From an uncultured Aliivibrio sp. (GTDB lineage Bacteria; Pseudomonadota; Gammaproteobacteria; Enterobacterales; Vibrionaceae), in assembly GCF_946479765.1 (NCBI RefSeq), contig NZ_CAMLHO010000008.1:1-64000 (forward strand): DNA of 64,000 bases, written 5' to 3'. The stretch's first letter is position 1; every line of letters starts with the position of its first letter. This document shows positions 46,383 to 59,260 of this stretch, one piece after another. The notes under the pieces are model-generated. The model saw only the letters and a program-made list of their open reading frames with translations. It did not search any database and had not been told where the DNA came from. The position numbers were made by a program, and so were the translations under genes.

Positions 46383-46762
46383 TGGCAATTATAGGTATTG
46401 GGACTGATATCGCTGAAATAGAAAGGGTAGAAAAAGCCCTTTCTCGTTCAGGAGATACGTTCGCTGAGCGCATCTTGAGCGTATCTGAATTTGAAAAATA
46501 TCAAACCTTAAAGCAAAAAGGACGTTTTTTAGCTAAACGTTTTGCAGCAAAAGAAGCTGCCTCTAAAGCGCTTGGCACCGGCATCGCTCATGGTGTTACC
46601 TTCCATGATTTTACTATTTCTAATGATGAAAATGGTAAACCCTTCTTAATACTATCAGGTAAGGCGCTTGAGCTTTCTATGGCCCGTGATATCGTACATA
46701 CACACCTTACTATCTCTGATGAGCGGCATTATGCGGTAGCCACCGTTATCTTTGAGTCTTAG
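46382..46762 (+). CDS. acpS: Holo-[acyl-carrier-protein] synthase
   Basis: AcpS transfers phosphopantetheine from CoA to acyl carrier protein. The 126-residue protein has the magnesium-binding [13 protein letters not shown] motif and the active-site [15 protein letters not shown]. Its ATG overlaps the pdxJ stop by one base. Convergent with barA, 45 bp away with no clear terminator. Confidence 0.97.
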   Translation: MAIIGIGTDIAEIERVEKALSRSGDTFAERILSVSEFEKYQTLKQKGRFLAKRFAAKEAASKALGTGIAHGVTFHDFTISNDENGKPFLILSGKALELSMARDIVHTHLTISDERHYAVATVIFES

Positions 46763-46806
46763 TTATATGTCGTATCTAAGTTTGTGTTTATTTATACGCT
46801 AATTGA

Positions 46807-49599
46807 TTAGTTTATTATTCGTTGTGCCGCTTTGGTCACTTTTTTCATTTCATCTTGAAGTTCAAACAGTTCAGGTTCGATATCCTCTATCGATTGATCT
46901 TGTCGTAATGCAGTTTCGAGTAAATTACACAGTTGTTTTAATCGTGGAACACCACAATACGAGCTACTGCCATGCAGTTTATGTATGTGCAGGCAAAGCT
47001 CTTCAGTTGAAGAATTACCCTCAAGAGCTTTTTCAATCCAACCATCAACTTCGGGAATAAATTCCACCAACATTTTCAGCATCTCTTTGGCGAGGTCTTC
47101 TTTCCCAGCGGATTGTTTTAATGCCGCCCCCCAATCGATACTTCCCGGATCATTACTTGTTGTTTTTTCAATGTGAGGTTCTGGAACTATATTAGGTAAA
47201 ATGTTTATTTTTTTAGCATCAGTTATTTCTGTTAATGGACTCCAATGAATAATGACTTGTTGAAGAACATGCTCTTCAATCGGTTTTGTTAAATAATCAT
47301 CCATCCCTTCATTAATCAGTCGTTCTCGCTCACCAGCCATTGCATGAGCAGTTACAGCAACAATAGGAGTTTGTGCATTCAACAGTGTTTTACGGATCTC
47401 CTGGCAAGCCATAACGCCATCCATTTTCGGCATTTGGATATCCATTAAAATAATATCAAACTTTTGCTCTGTGGCTTGTTGGACTGCGTCGATACCATTT
47501 TCACACGTAACAACCGTTTCAACTTGCTCATACAAAAGCGCAGAAATAAGTTTGAGATTGGCTGGGTTATCATCTACTGCCATCACTTTAATTGGTAATC
47601 GTTGAGGGAGAGGAACATGCGACGCCATTAAATTAGGAAGAGCAGGGGTAGCTTCAGATTGAGTCGAAATAAGTAATGCATCCAACAGTTTTTTCTTAGC
47701 GAATGGCTTAGATAAACACGTAATTGTTGAGTGCTGATTAAGTTCTTCAGTCAGGGCAAGTTCAGTACTTGGTAAGCCAACAATGACAGTTGGACAGTAA
47801 GGAATTAATTTTTCTGATATGGTTTGTAATGATTCAGTGGTCGGTTTTGAGGTCGAACTTAAGCTGATCAGAGCAAAATCATGTGGTTCTATTGTGCCAG
47901 GTAATGTAGAGCTATAAGTAACAAACATACCATGATGGATTAATTGTTTTTGTAGAATAGAGGCAGATTGCATGTTTGGTTCGATTAATAATAACCTTTT
48001 ACTTTCCAGTTGAGAGACATCAATTTCATCAATCATCGGGAGTTCAGTCGAGTTCATTTTAATTGTAAACCAGAAGGTCGAACCTTGGTGTAAACGGCTG
48101 TTTAACCCAATGTCACCTCCCATTTGAGCGACCAATTTTTGTGTGATAACCAAGCCTAAACCAGTACCTCCATAACGTCGTGAAATACTGGCATCAGCTT
48201 GACTGAAGGCTTGGAAAAGTTGTGCTTGTTGGCGTTCAGAAATCCCAATACCCGTATCTCGTACGACAAATTGAAGTTCGATACTATCATCATGAAGATG
48301 TTTTAGCTCAACTGAAATATCGATATTGCCTTTCTCAGTAAATTTAATAGAGTTACCAACCAAGTTATTTAGCACCTGTTGGATACGTAGTGGGTCGCCA
48401 ATTAATCCAGAGGGAACACGCGGGTCAATTTTAAGAGTGATCTCTAACCCTTTCTCATGAGCACTTGGTGCTAGAAGGCTAACCATCTCATCAAGGCTGT
48501 CTTGAAAATTAAACGGTAAATTTTCAAGCAATAACTTACCTGCTTCAAGTTTAGAGAAATCAAGAATGTCATTAATGATAGTTAATAAGTTATTGGCTGA
48601 ACGTTCAATGGTTTGTAGGTAATCTGTTTGATTATTAGATAGTGACGTTTTTAGCATTTGACGAGTAAAGCCAATCACCCCATTTAATGGTGTTCTTAGT
48701 TCGTGCGACATGTTTGCTAAGAACTCTGATTTAACTCGAGCGGCTTCTTGTGCGCGTTTTTTAGCAATATCTAATTCTACGTTTTGGATCTCTAGCTGTT
48801 CTAAGGTTTCCCGCAAATCAGAAGTGGCTTGGTCGATACTTTGTTGCATCTCTACATGATATTCAGACAAAGAAATCGCCATGGCATTGATACCATTTTT
48901 AAGCGTATCTAGTTCTCCATGTAATGTATTCTCTATACGCACATTCAAGTGGCCGCGGCGAATACGGTCAACCACGCTTACCATGTGTGAAATAGGTTGT
49001 GTTACATCTTGCATTAAGCGATAGGCAAAAACACCCGATAAACTTAGACCAAGGAAAAGAACAATTAAGGCTGAGAATATTTCTTGATATTGCTGTAATC
49101 GTAAACTGGATAAATCCAATTCAATAGCAATATAGCCCAAGGGTTCATTCATATGAGAGGAATCAAAATTTACAGAAAACTGGCCTTCAGGAAGGATCGG
49201 CGTTCGTAATATTAAAGACTCACCTTGAAAGGAGATATTAAGTAATAGAGGGATCGGCTTATCTTTTGGGAACGTAAGGCTTTCAAAATTAGGATGGAAG
49301 TTAGAGGTAACAAACAATTCATGATGTTCATCAAATACGGCAATACTGCGAACAATTTTAGAATGTTTTCGATGCGCGTAACTGATCAACCGACGAACCG
49401 CTTCTCGGTTTTTACCTGTCATGCCGTACTCACTCGAAATTGCCAATGGCTCGATAATACTCATGCCACTAGAAATAAGTTGATCTTCCAAATCATTATA
49501 TCGATTCATGGTAAAGAAACCACTAAGCAGTAAACCGATGATTAATGTTGGCGCTAATGTAAGAGTGATGACTCGTGCGCGTAAACCGTATTTTGTCAT
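46807..49599 (-). CDS. barA: Hybrid sensor kinase BarA/VarS
   Basis: This is the membrane kinase that feeds the UvrY/GacA/VarA regulator, which controls csrB-type small RNAs. The 930-residue protein has two transmembrane helices flanking a periplasmic domain, HAMP, the kinase core with His299 (NMSHELRTPLNG), an ATPase domain (GTGLGLVITQKL), a degenerate receiver-like region, a receiver with Asp720 (ILMDIQMPKMDG), and an HPt domain with His873 (IHKLHGSSSY). It diverges from rlmD, and relA is next, as in E. coli. Confidence 0.95.
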   Translation of the reverse strand: MTKYGLRARVITLTLAPTLIIGLLLSGFFTMNRYNDLEDQLISSGMSIIEPLAISSEYGMTGKNREAVRRLISYAHRKHSKIVRSIAVFDEHHELFVTSNFHPNFESLTFPKDKPIPLLLNISFQGESLILRTPILPEGQFSVNFDSSHMNEPLGYIAIELDLSSLRLQQYQEIFSALIVLFLGLSLSGVFAYRLMQDVTQPISHMVSVVDRIRRGHLNVRIENTLHGELDTLKNGINAMAISLSEYHVEMQQSIDQATSDLRETLEQLEIQNVELDIAKKRAQEAARVKSEFLANMSHELRTPLNGVIGFTRQMLKTSLSNNQTDYLQTIERSANNLLTIINDILDFSKLEAGKLLLENLPFNFQDSLDEMVSLLAPSAHEKGLEITLKIDPRVPSGLIGDPLRIQQVLNNLVGNSIKFTEKGNIDISVELKHLHDDSIELQFVVRDTGIGISERQQAQLFQAFSQADASISRRYGGTGLGLVITQKLVAQMGGDIGLNSRLHQGSTFWFTIKMNSTELPMIDEIDVSQLESKRLLLIEPNMQSASILQKQLIHHGMFVTYSSTLPGTIEPHDFALISLSSTSKPTTESLQTISEKLIPYCPTVIVGLPSTELALTEELNQHSTITCLSKPFAKKKLLDALLISTQSEATPALPNLMASHVPLPQRLPIKVMAVDDNPANLKLISALLYEQVETVVTCENGIDAVQQATEQKFDIILMDIQMPKMDGVMACQEIRKTLLNAQTPIVAVTAHAMAGERERLINEGMDDYLTKPIEEHVLQQVIIHWSPLTEITDAKKINILPNIVPEPHIEKTTSNDPGSIDWGAALKQSAGKEDLAKEMLKMLVEFIPEVDGWIEKALEGNSSTEELCLHIHKLHGSSSYCGVPRLKQLCNLLETALRQDQSIEDIEPELFELQDEMKKVTKAAQRIIN

Positions 49600-49773
49600 A
49601 TTAATTCGTTCTAATTAGCTTCCTTGAGTGCGTAGCTTAATCAAGTTAGGGAATAAGCTCAATTATTCTCTGTCCAAATCGTAAGCTAAAACGTAAATGA
49701 ATGACTAATCAAGACTGCATCTTAATGCTGTTTCGGTATAATGACGCTAATTTTGGTAAATCAGGCAATAATC

Positions 49774-51090
49774 ATGGCTCAATTCTTCAAAGCAAAAAAG
49801 AAAGCTTCAATAAACACTAAGCATCAATCGGTTGATGTGGTTCGATTAGATCATAACGGTGCAGGTATCGCTTTTGTGGATAAGAAGCCAGTGTTTATCG
49901 AAGGTGCTTTACCTGAAGAAAAAACAATTATTCAATTTATCGAACAGAAAAAACAATATTCTCGTGCCACTTTAATTAAGTTGACGCAAAAGAGCAGTAA
50001 ACGCCAAGATCCAATTTGTCAGCATTATCATGAATGTGGTGGTTGTAACTTACAGCACCTACAGCATGACGAACAAGTACTGGCTAAAAATAACAAGCTA
50101 CAAGAGTTAATGCAAAAACAGGGTGTTGAGTGCTGTGAAATGGTTACCCCTATTGTGGCTGGTGAGCAGAGCTATCGTCGTCGAGCACGCATTAGCTTAA
50201 TGGTAAACAAACAAACTCATCAACTTGATTTCGGTTTCCGCAAAAAACAAAGTAAAGCCATTGTGAATGTTCGTCATTGTCCAGTACTGGTTAATGAACT
50301 GGATCAACATTTAGAATCGCTATATACCCTACTTAATCAGATGAAAGGTAAGAAACACCTAGGGCATGTAGAGTTAGTGCAAGCAGATAATGGCAGCGTA
50401 TTACTGATACGCCACATGGCTGACTTTACTGAAAAAGATCGTCAAGCATTATTTAGCTATTGTGAAGCGCGTGATTTGATCCTATACCTAATGCCAGAAT
50501 CCGATGTATTGAATCATGTACATGGAGAAGAACCGTATTATGTGATTGATGGCGTGAAAATTTATTTTACACCGAAAGACTTCATTCAGGTGAACGCATC
50601 AATTAACGAAAGCATGGTACATCAGACGCTAAATTGGTTAGGTCTTAAGGCTGATGACCGTGTACTTGACCTATTCTGTGGCTTGGGTAACTTCAGTTTA
50701 CCTCTGGCGAAAAAAGTACAAACGGTTGTTGGTATTGAAGGCGTGGATGAAATGGTTCAACGTGCTCAATCGAATGCAAAAAGAAATGAGTTAGATAATG
50801 TCACCTTCCATCAAGCGAATTTAGAAGAGCATATTGATACGCAAATGTGGGCTAGCACAAAGTTTACAAAGATTTTACTTGATCCCGCTAGAGCGGGGGC
50901 TGCAGGAGTGATGCAAACTGTGGCAAAATTGAAGCCTCAAACCGTGGTTTATGTATCGTGCAACCCAGCAACACTTGCACGCGATAGCCAATTACTTATT
51001 CAACACGGTTACAAGCTTACTAGGCTAGGTATGCTTGATATGTTCCCACACACAGGACATTTAGAATCTATGGCATTGTTTGAGCGATAA
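49774..51090 (+). CDS. rlmD: 23S rRNA (uracil-1939-C5)-methyltransferase
   Basis: RlmD (RumA) methylates U1939 of 23S rRNA. Starting at ATG 49774 (MAQFFKAKK), as in E. coli, the protein has 438 residues. A TRAM domain is followed by the iron-sulfur cysteines CQHYHECGGC and VRHCPVL, the SAM motif VLDLFCGLGNFSLPLA, and the catalytic cysteine in VYVSCNPATLARD. The open frame extends upstream to 49741 without support. It lies 65 bp from relA. Confidence 0.95.
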   Translation: MAQFFKAKKKASINTKHQSVDVVRLDHNGAGIAFVDKKPVFIEGALPEEKTIIQFIEQKKQYSRATLIKLTQKSSKRQDPICQHYHECGGCNLQHLQHDEQVLAKNNKLQELMQKQGVECCEMVTPIVAGEQSYRRRARISLMVNKQTHQLDFGFRKKQSKAIVNVRHCPVLVNELDQHLESLYTLLNQMKGKKHLGHVELVQADNGSVLLIRHMADFTEKDRQALFSYCEARDLILYLMPESDVLNHVHGEEPYYVIDGVKIYFTPKDFIQVNASINESMVHQTLNWLGLKADDRVLDLFCGLGNFSLPLAKKVQTVVGIEGVDEMVQRAQSNAKRNELDNVTFHQANLEEHIDTQMWASTKFTKILLDPARAGAAGVMQTVAKLKPQTVVYVSCNPATLARDSQLLIQHGYKLTRLGMLDMFPHTGHLESMALFER

Positions 51091-51155
51091 CTGAATACCA
51101 GTGCGCTCAATGGAGTCAAAAGAATCATTATAAAATTGGATTATAGGAAACGGAC

Positions 51156-53393
51156 ATGGTCGCAGTTCGCGGAGCACATCTTAAGGAAAATGAAGAGTTC
51201 GAGTTAGGTGAATGGATCACCAGCCTTGAACAAGATAAAAACACCTCAAAAAAACTGACAGAGGTGTATAAGCAATGTGAAGAGCTAGTTGCTTCTCATA
51301 AAGAAGGACAGCTCTTGCTATGGCGTGGACGTGAGATGATCGAAATTTTGATCACCTTAAGTATGGACAAGCCAACACTTATTGCTGCTCAGTTATTCCC
51401 TTTGGTTTCATCTGGTGTTCTAGACAGAGAAGCGTTAACTGAGAATTACAATAAAGAAATTGAAAAATTGATCGATGGCGTTGAAGAGATGGACGCGATT
51501 GGTCAACTAAATGCCTCTGTTGATGCAGAATCAACCTCTTCTCAAGTGGATAACATTCGTCGAATGCTACTTGCTATGGTGGATGACTTCCGCTGTGTGA
51601 TTATTAAATTAGCGGAGCGTATTTGTAATCTACGTGAAGTGAAAAATGAATCAGACGAAATCCGTCGAGCGGCAGCTAAAGAGTGTAATAACTTATACGC
51701 ACCATTGGCGAACCGTTTAGGTATTGGACAGTTAAAATGGGAAATAGAAGATTACTCTTTCCGTTATCAGCATCCAGATACCTATAAAAAAATCGCTAAG
51801 CAATTGTCAGAGAGACGCATTGTTCGTGAGCAATACATCGACGATTTTGTCACTGGTTTAAGTGATGAAATGGCAGGATACAACATCAATGCAGAAGTGA
51901 GTGGGCGTCCAAAACACATCTACAGCATTTGGCGTAAAATGCAGAAAAAAAGCTTGGCATTTGATGAGCTATTTGATGTGCGTGCCGTTCGTATTATTGC
52001 TGACAAACTGCAAGATTGTTATGCCGCTCTTGGGGTTGTGCACACTAAATTTAAGCACTTACCAAGTGAGTTTGATGATTACGTCGCAAACCCAAAACCT
52101 AATGGTTACCAATCGATACATACTGTCGTATTGGGCCCTGAAGGGAAAACTATTGAGATCCAGATCCGAACCAAGGATATGCACGAAGACTCCGAGTTAG
52201 GGGTTGCTGCACACTGGAAGTACAAGGAGGGCGCATCGAGCAACAGCCGCAGTGGTTACGATGAAAAAATCACTTGGTTACGTAAACTGCTTGATTGGCA
52301 AGAAGAGATGTCAGACTCTGGTGAAATGCTGGATGAATTGCGAAGCCAAGTATTTGATGACCGAGTTTATGCCTTTACCCCGCGTGGTGATGTGATTGAT
52401 CTACCTATGGGTGCAACACCATTAGATTTTGCCTACCATATTCACTCAGAAGTAGGTCATCGTTGTATAGGTGCAAAAGTAGCAGGGCGAATCGTTCCAT
52501 TTACGCATCAGCTAACCATGGGTGATCAGGTAGAGATCATTACCCAGAAAGAACCGAATCCATCGCGAGATTGGTTAAATCCAACATTAGGCTTTGTTAA
52601 TTCAGGTCGTGCTCGTGCAAAGATCAATGCGTGGTTTAGAAAACAGAGCCGAGAGAAGAACCTTGATGCAGGTAAAGAGATCCTAGAAGTTGAACTAGCA
52701 AAAATTGGAGGCACATTAAAAGATGCTGAGCGATATGCGTTGAAGCGTTTTAATGTTAATTCAACCGATGAGTTATTTGCTGGTGTGGGTAGTGGTGATC
52801 TTCGGATTAACCAAGTGATTAATCATATTAATGCGTTAATCAATAAACCAACAGCAGAACAAGAAGATCAAAAAGCATTAGCGCAACTGCAAGAGTCGGA
52901 AGCCAAAGCACAAGCACAAGCTCAACTTCAAAATAAGAAACGTAATGATGCCGTGGTGGTGGAAGGGGTTGATAATTTAATGACCCATCTTGCCCGTTGT
53001 TGTCAGCCGATCCCTGGAGATCCAATTTCAGGTTATATTACTCAAGGGCGTGGTATTTCAGTACACCGCAGCGATTGTGACCAACTTAATGAACTGCGCC
53101 ATCATGCGTCAGAACGTATAATAGATACGGTATGGGGCAGTGGTTTCGCCGGGTCGTACATCTTAACATTGCGTATTACAGCAATGGACCGTTCAGGTTT
53201 ATTAAAAGATCTAACTAGTTTGTTTGCCAATGAAAAAGTAAAAGTATCAGGGATGAAAAGTCGTAATGATCATAAAAAACAACTGACGATCATGGATTTT
53301 GATCTTGAGGTTTTTAACGCAGATATTCTTGGTCGATTGCTAACACGTGTGGAGCAAGTAAAAGACGTAATAGAAGCGATACGATTATCGTAA
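51156..53393 (+). CDS. relA: GTP pyrophosphokinase RelA
   Basis: RelA makes (p)ppGpp on ribosomes stalled by uncharged tRNA. The 745-residue protein has an inactive hydrolase-like N-terminal domain, the synthetase domain (GRPKHIYSIWRKMQKK, YVANPKPNGYQSIHTVV), then TGS, helical, zinc-finger (LARCCQPIPGD) and ACT domains. This follows E. coli RelA domain for domain. A strong terminator separates it from the flagellin gene. Confidence 0.97.
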   Translation: MVAVRGAHLKENEEFELGEWITSLEQDKNTSKKLTEVYKQCEELVASHKEGQLLLWRGREMIEILITLSMDKPTLIAAQLFPLVSSGVLDREALTENYNKEIEKLIDGVEEMDAIGQLNASVDAESTSSQVDNIRRMLLAMVDDFRCVIIKLAERICNLREVKNESDEIRRAAAKECNNLYAPLANRLGIGQLKWEIEDYSFRYQHPDTYKKIAKQLSERRIVREQYIDDFVTGLSDEMAGYNINAEVSGRPKHIYSIWRKMQKKSLAFDELFDVRAVRIIADKLQDCYAALGVVHTKFKHLPSEFDDYVANPKPNGYQSIHTVVLGPEGKTIEIQIRTKDMHEDSELGVAAHWKYKEGASSNSRSGYDEKITWLRKLLDWQEEMSDSGEMLDELRSQVFDDRVYAFTPRGDVIDLPMGATPLDFAYHIHSEVGHRCIGAKVAGRIVPFTHQLTMGDQVEIITQKEPNPSRDWLNPTLGFVNSGRARAKINAWFRKQSREKNLDAGKEILEVELAKIGGTLKDAERYALKRFNVNSTDELFAGVGSGDLRINQVINHINALINKPTAEQEDQKALAQLQESEAKAQAQAQLQNKKRNDAVVVEGVDNLMTHLARCCQPIPGDPISGYITQGRGISVHRSDCDQLNELRHHASERIIDTVWGSGFAGSYILTLRITAMDRSGLLKDLTSLFANEKVKVSGMKSRNDHKKQLTIMDFDLEVFNADILGRLLTRVEQVKDVIEAIRLS

Positions 53394-53450
53394 TAAAATA
53401 AACGAATAACTTTTATTTTAAGTTGTTGATTAATAACAAAAATACATTTA

Positions 53451-53488
53451 AAAACCGAATGTTATTTATAACATTCGGTTTTTTTTTG
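53451..53488 (+). terminator. relA terminator
   Basis: A stem of 14 bp (AAAACCGAATGTTA with TAACATTCGGTTTT) with a short loop is followed by a T run. It isolates relA from the flagellin promoter ten bases later. Confidence 0.92.
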
Positions 53489-53498
53489 AAAAAAAATC

Positions 53499-53525
53499 TC
53501 AAGTTTTAAAATGTCAGGCCGTAAA
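53499..53525 (+). promoter_or_regulatory. Sigma-28 (FliA) promoter of the flagellin gene
   Basis: TCAAGTTT, an 11-bp spacer and GCCGTAAA match the flagellar sigma-28 consensus TAAAGTTT-N11-GCCGATAA with exact spacing and 13 of 16 bases. It lies about 72 bp before the flagellin start and right after the relA terminator. Confidence 0.85.
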
Positions 53526-53596
53526 TAAATGTATCAACGATGAATTATAGGCTTCTTATCCTATAACAATAAATGAAGCCGACCGGAGCACACATT

Positions 53597-54730
53597 ATGT
53601 CAATTTCAGTAAATACAAACATCTCAGCAATGACAGCACAACGTTACATGAATAATGCAACTGCTGCTCAAACTGATTCAATGGAGAAATTGTCTTCAGG
53701 TTCAAAAATCAACAGCGCTGCTGATGATGCTTCTGGTCTGCAAATTTCAAATCGTATGACAGCACAAACTCGTGGCTTGGACGTAGCTGTTCGAAATGCC
53801 AATGAGGGTATGTCAATGGCACAAACGGCTGAAGGCGCAATGAAAGAAACAACAAACGTACTTCAACGTTTACGTGACTTATCACTACAATCTTCAAACG
53901 GCTCAAATACTGATGCTGATCGCCAAGCAATGCAAGAAGAAGCAAGTTCATTAACTGATGAACTGAACCGTATTGCAGAGACTACATCTTTTGGTGGCAC
54001 TCGCTTAATTAACGGTGAGTTTGGTACAAAATCTTTCCAAATTGGTGCTGATTCAGGTGAAGCAGTGGCAATGACACTAAACAGCATGCGTGCTGATGAA
54101 TCAACAATGGGTGGCAAATCTTACTTTGCAGAAGAAGGTCGTGATATCAACTGGACTGTGGGTAAAGAAAATACGCAATTCAATGTGACATACAATGATA
54201 AGAGTGGTAACCCTCAAGAAATCAACATCTCAGCAAAATCGGGTGATGATATTGAAGAGTTAGCGACTTACATTAATGGCCAGACAAACGAGCTAAGCGC
54301 TTCGGTTACTGAAGATGGCGTGCTTCAAGTATTCATGTCAGGTGAAACAATCTCTTCACCATTAGAGTTCAATGGTTCGCTAGCAAATGAATTAAAAATG
54401 GGTGGCGAGTCAGACGACACGGTTGCTTCAATGAGTTTGACTACTGTTGGTGGCGCACAGCGTTCAATTGATGTTATTGATGCTGCACTAGAATACGTTG
54501 ATGGTAATCGTGCTTCATTAGGTGCTTTCCAAAACCGTTTTGAAAGCGCGGTTAAAAACCTAACAAACATTAACGAAAATATCACTGATTCTAATAGCCA
54601 AATTAAAGACACAGATTTTGCGAAAGAAACAACAAACTTAACTAAGACGCAAATTTTAAGTCAATCAAGCTCGTCAATTCTTGCACAAGCAAAACAAGCA
54701 CCAAACATGGCAATGAGCTTATTAGGCTAA
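53597..54730 (+). CDS. flaF: Polar flagellin
   Basis: Flagellins polymerise into the flagellar filament. The 377-residue protein has the conserved N-terminal D0/D1 region ([36 protein letters not shown]) and C-terminal D0 helix ([19 protein letters not shown], ending MAMSLLG), with a short variable middle. ATG 53597 follows GGAG; the open frame runs eight codons upstream. It is a lone flagellin gene between relA and mazG with its own sigma-28 promoter and terminator. By position it is probably flaF of A. fischeri, one of six flagellins; the letter is inference. Confidence 0.93.
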   Translation: MSISVNTNISAMTAQRYMNNATAAQTDSMEKLSSGSKINSAADDASGLQISNRMTAQTRGLDVAVRNANEGMSMAQTAEGAMKETTNVLQRLRDLSLQSSNGSNTDADRQAMQEEASSLTDELNRIAETTSFGGTRLINGEFGTKSFQIGADSGEAVAMTLNSMRADESTMGGKSYFAEEGRDINWTVGKENTQFNVTYNDKSGNPQEINISAKSGDDIEELATYINGQTNELSASVTEDGVLQVFMSGETISSPLEFNGSLANELKMGGESDDTVASMSLTTVGGAQRSIDVIDAALEYVDGNRASLGAFQNRFESAVKNLTNINENITDSNSQIKDTDFAKETTNLTKTQILSQSSSSILAQAKQAPNMAMSLLG

Positions 54731-54770
54731 GATAATAGAAAGCCTTCTTATTTAAGGTGAATGATTTTTT

Positions 54771-54806
54771 AAAAAGCGATGACTATAATGGTCATCGCTT
54801 TTTTTG
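54771..54806 (+). terminator. Flagellin gene terminator
   Basis: AAAAAGCGATGAC pairs with GTCATCGCTTTTT across a seven-base loop and runs into Ts, 40 bp after the flagellin stop and 22 bp before mazG. Confidence 0.9.
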
Positions 54807-54827
54807 TTTTTAATCGCAGGTAAATCT

Positions 54828-55649
54828 ATGACAAGCTCAAATAATCTTGAACAGTTACTTTCCATTATGGCGCAATTACGTGACAAAGAATCAGGTTGCC
54901 CATGGGATAAAAAACAGACGTTTGACTCTATTATTCCTCATACAATAGAAGAGACCTATGAAGTGGTGGATGCGATCCATAAAAAGGATTGGAGTAATTT
55001 AAAAGAAGAGTTAGGCGATTTATTGTTTCAAGTGATTTTCTATTCTCAAATTGCCAAAGAAGAGCAGTTGTTTGATTTTAATGATGTACTTGAGACGTTA
55101 AATGAAAAGCTAGTTCGTAGGCACCCTCATGTGTTTGGGGATGACGTGTTCTCATCAGAAGAAGAAATAACCGCCAATTGGGATAAAGTGAAGCAGCAAG
55201 AGCATCGAGATAAGGAAGGATTAGAAGAGGGTAAGCCGCAGCAAGAAAGTATCTTAGATTCAATTCCTACAGCGTTACCGGGGTTATTACGAGCAAATAA
55301 AATCCAGAAGCAGTGTGCTAAAGTTGGTTTTGATTGGGATGAGCTGCAACCGGTTGCGGATAAAGTGAATGAAGAGGTCGCAGAGGTACTTGAAGAGGCG
55401 TTCAAAATCCCAAGGGATGAAAAGAAGCTTGAAGAAGAATTGGGCGATTTACTTTTTGCTACTGTAAATTTTTCTCGTCATTTAGGAAAAAATCCTGAGC
55501 AAGCATTGTGTAAAGCAAATGATAAATTTGAGCGCCGTTTTCGTCAAATTGAAGCGAACGTCGCCAAAAAGAATAAAAAAATACAACAATGTGATTTAAA
55601 TGAACTAGACTCAGAATGGGAAAATGTGAAGCGAAGCGAGCGGAATTGA
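54828..55649 (+). CDS. mazG: Nucleoside triphosphate pyrophosphohydrolase MazG
   Basis: MazG hydrolyses nucleoside triphosphates and in E. coli affects ppGpp levels. The 273-residue protein has two MazG domains: CPWDKKQTFDSIIPHTIEETYEV with EELGDLLFQVIF in the first, and KVGFDWDE with EEELGDLLFATVN in the second, carrying the EExx metal ligands. ATG 54828 (MTSSNNLEQLLSIM) is the sensible start. In E. coli mazG also lies between relA and pyrG. Confidence 0.94.
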   Translation: MTSSNNLEQLLSIMAQLRDKESGCPWDKKQTFDSIIPHTIEETYEVVDAIHKKDWSNLKEELGDLLFQVIFYSQIAKEEQLFDFNDVLETLNEKLVRRHPHVFGDDVFSSEEEITANWDKVKQQEHRDKEGLEEGKPQQESILDSIPTALPGLLRANKIQKQCAKVGFDWDELQPVADKVNEEVAEVLEEAFKIPRDEKKLEEELGDLLFATVNFSRHLGKNPEQALCKANDKFERRFRQIEANVAKKNKKIQQCDLNELDSEWENVKRSERN

Positions 55650-55776
55650 TTTGGAGCAAAAAATAAATCAATTAACTGTGATACTTTTCACGTTGTGGCG
55701 ATAAAGCGGTTCTGGTATATTCATTTCCCGTCCAGATAATATCCATTTTATTCCTCATTACACCAATTTCAGGTAA

Positions 55777-57420
<1,644 letters not shown>

Positions 57421-57472
57421 TAGGATTTACGGGTAGCTGTCCAATGTTGTGGCAGCTATTTTTAGCTTTTAA

Positions 57473-58795
<1,323 letters not shown>

Positions 58796-58853
58796 TCTCA
58801 ATTTTTGAGAATATGACTTAATTCTTTAATCGTTCGATTAGAATTTTGATATA

Positions 58854-58884
58854 AAAACCGTCTCATTTGAGGCGGTTTTTTTTA
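58854..58884 (+). terminator. eno terminator
   Basis: A 9-bp stem (AACCGTCTC with GAGGCGGTT, loop ATTT) is followed by eight Ts. Confidence 0.92.
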
Positions 58885-58972
58885 TTTCCGTTAGACAGCT
58901 AGTGAAGTTCTAATGAGGGGTTGATATAGTTACCCTCAGCTTTTTTATCATTGTCAATTTTCCGGAGTAACT

Positions 58973-59257
58973 ATGCGCGCATTGGCCATTTTATTATTAG
59001 CCACTTTAGGTTGGCTGCAATATACCTTATGGTTTGGGAAAAATGGGATGTCAGATTACGCACAAGTCTCAAATGACGTCACATTGCAAGAAGAAGTTAA
59101 TCAAGGGTTACGTAATCGAAATGAGCAAATGTTTGCTGAAATTGATGACCTTAAAGACGGCTCTGAAGCAATTGAAGAACGAGCTCGACATGAGTTGGGA
59201 ATGATAAAAAAAGGCGAAACTTTTTATCGAATTATTGATGAAGACAGTGAGGGTTAG
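58973..59257 (+). CDS. ftsB: Cell division protein FtsB
   Basis: FtsB forms the FtsQLB complex at the division septum. The 94-residue bitopic protein has an N-terminal transmembrane helix ([19 protein letters not shown]) and a periplasmic coiled coil ([25 protein letters not shown]), ending in a globular tail. CGGAGTAAC precedes the ATG. It is followed within three bases by ispD, as in E. coli. Confidence 0.96.
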   Translation: MRALAILLLATLGWLQYTLWFGKNGMSDYAQVSNDVTLQEEVNQGLRNRNEQMFAEIDDLKDGSEAIEERARHELGMIKKGETFYRIIDEDSEG

Positions 59258-59260
59258 GTG

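Noticed and set aside
46803..47060. Plus-strand open frame over the end of barA
   Set aside because: It lies opposite a conserved HPt domain and resembles no protein I know.
53451..54806. Flagellin gene as a mobile insertion
   Set aside because: No inverted or direct repeats, transposase or integrase trace flank it; only its position is unusual.
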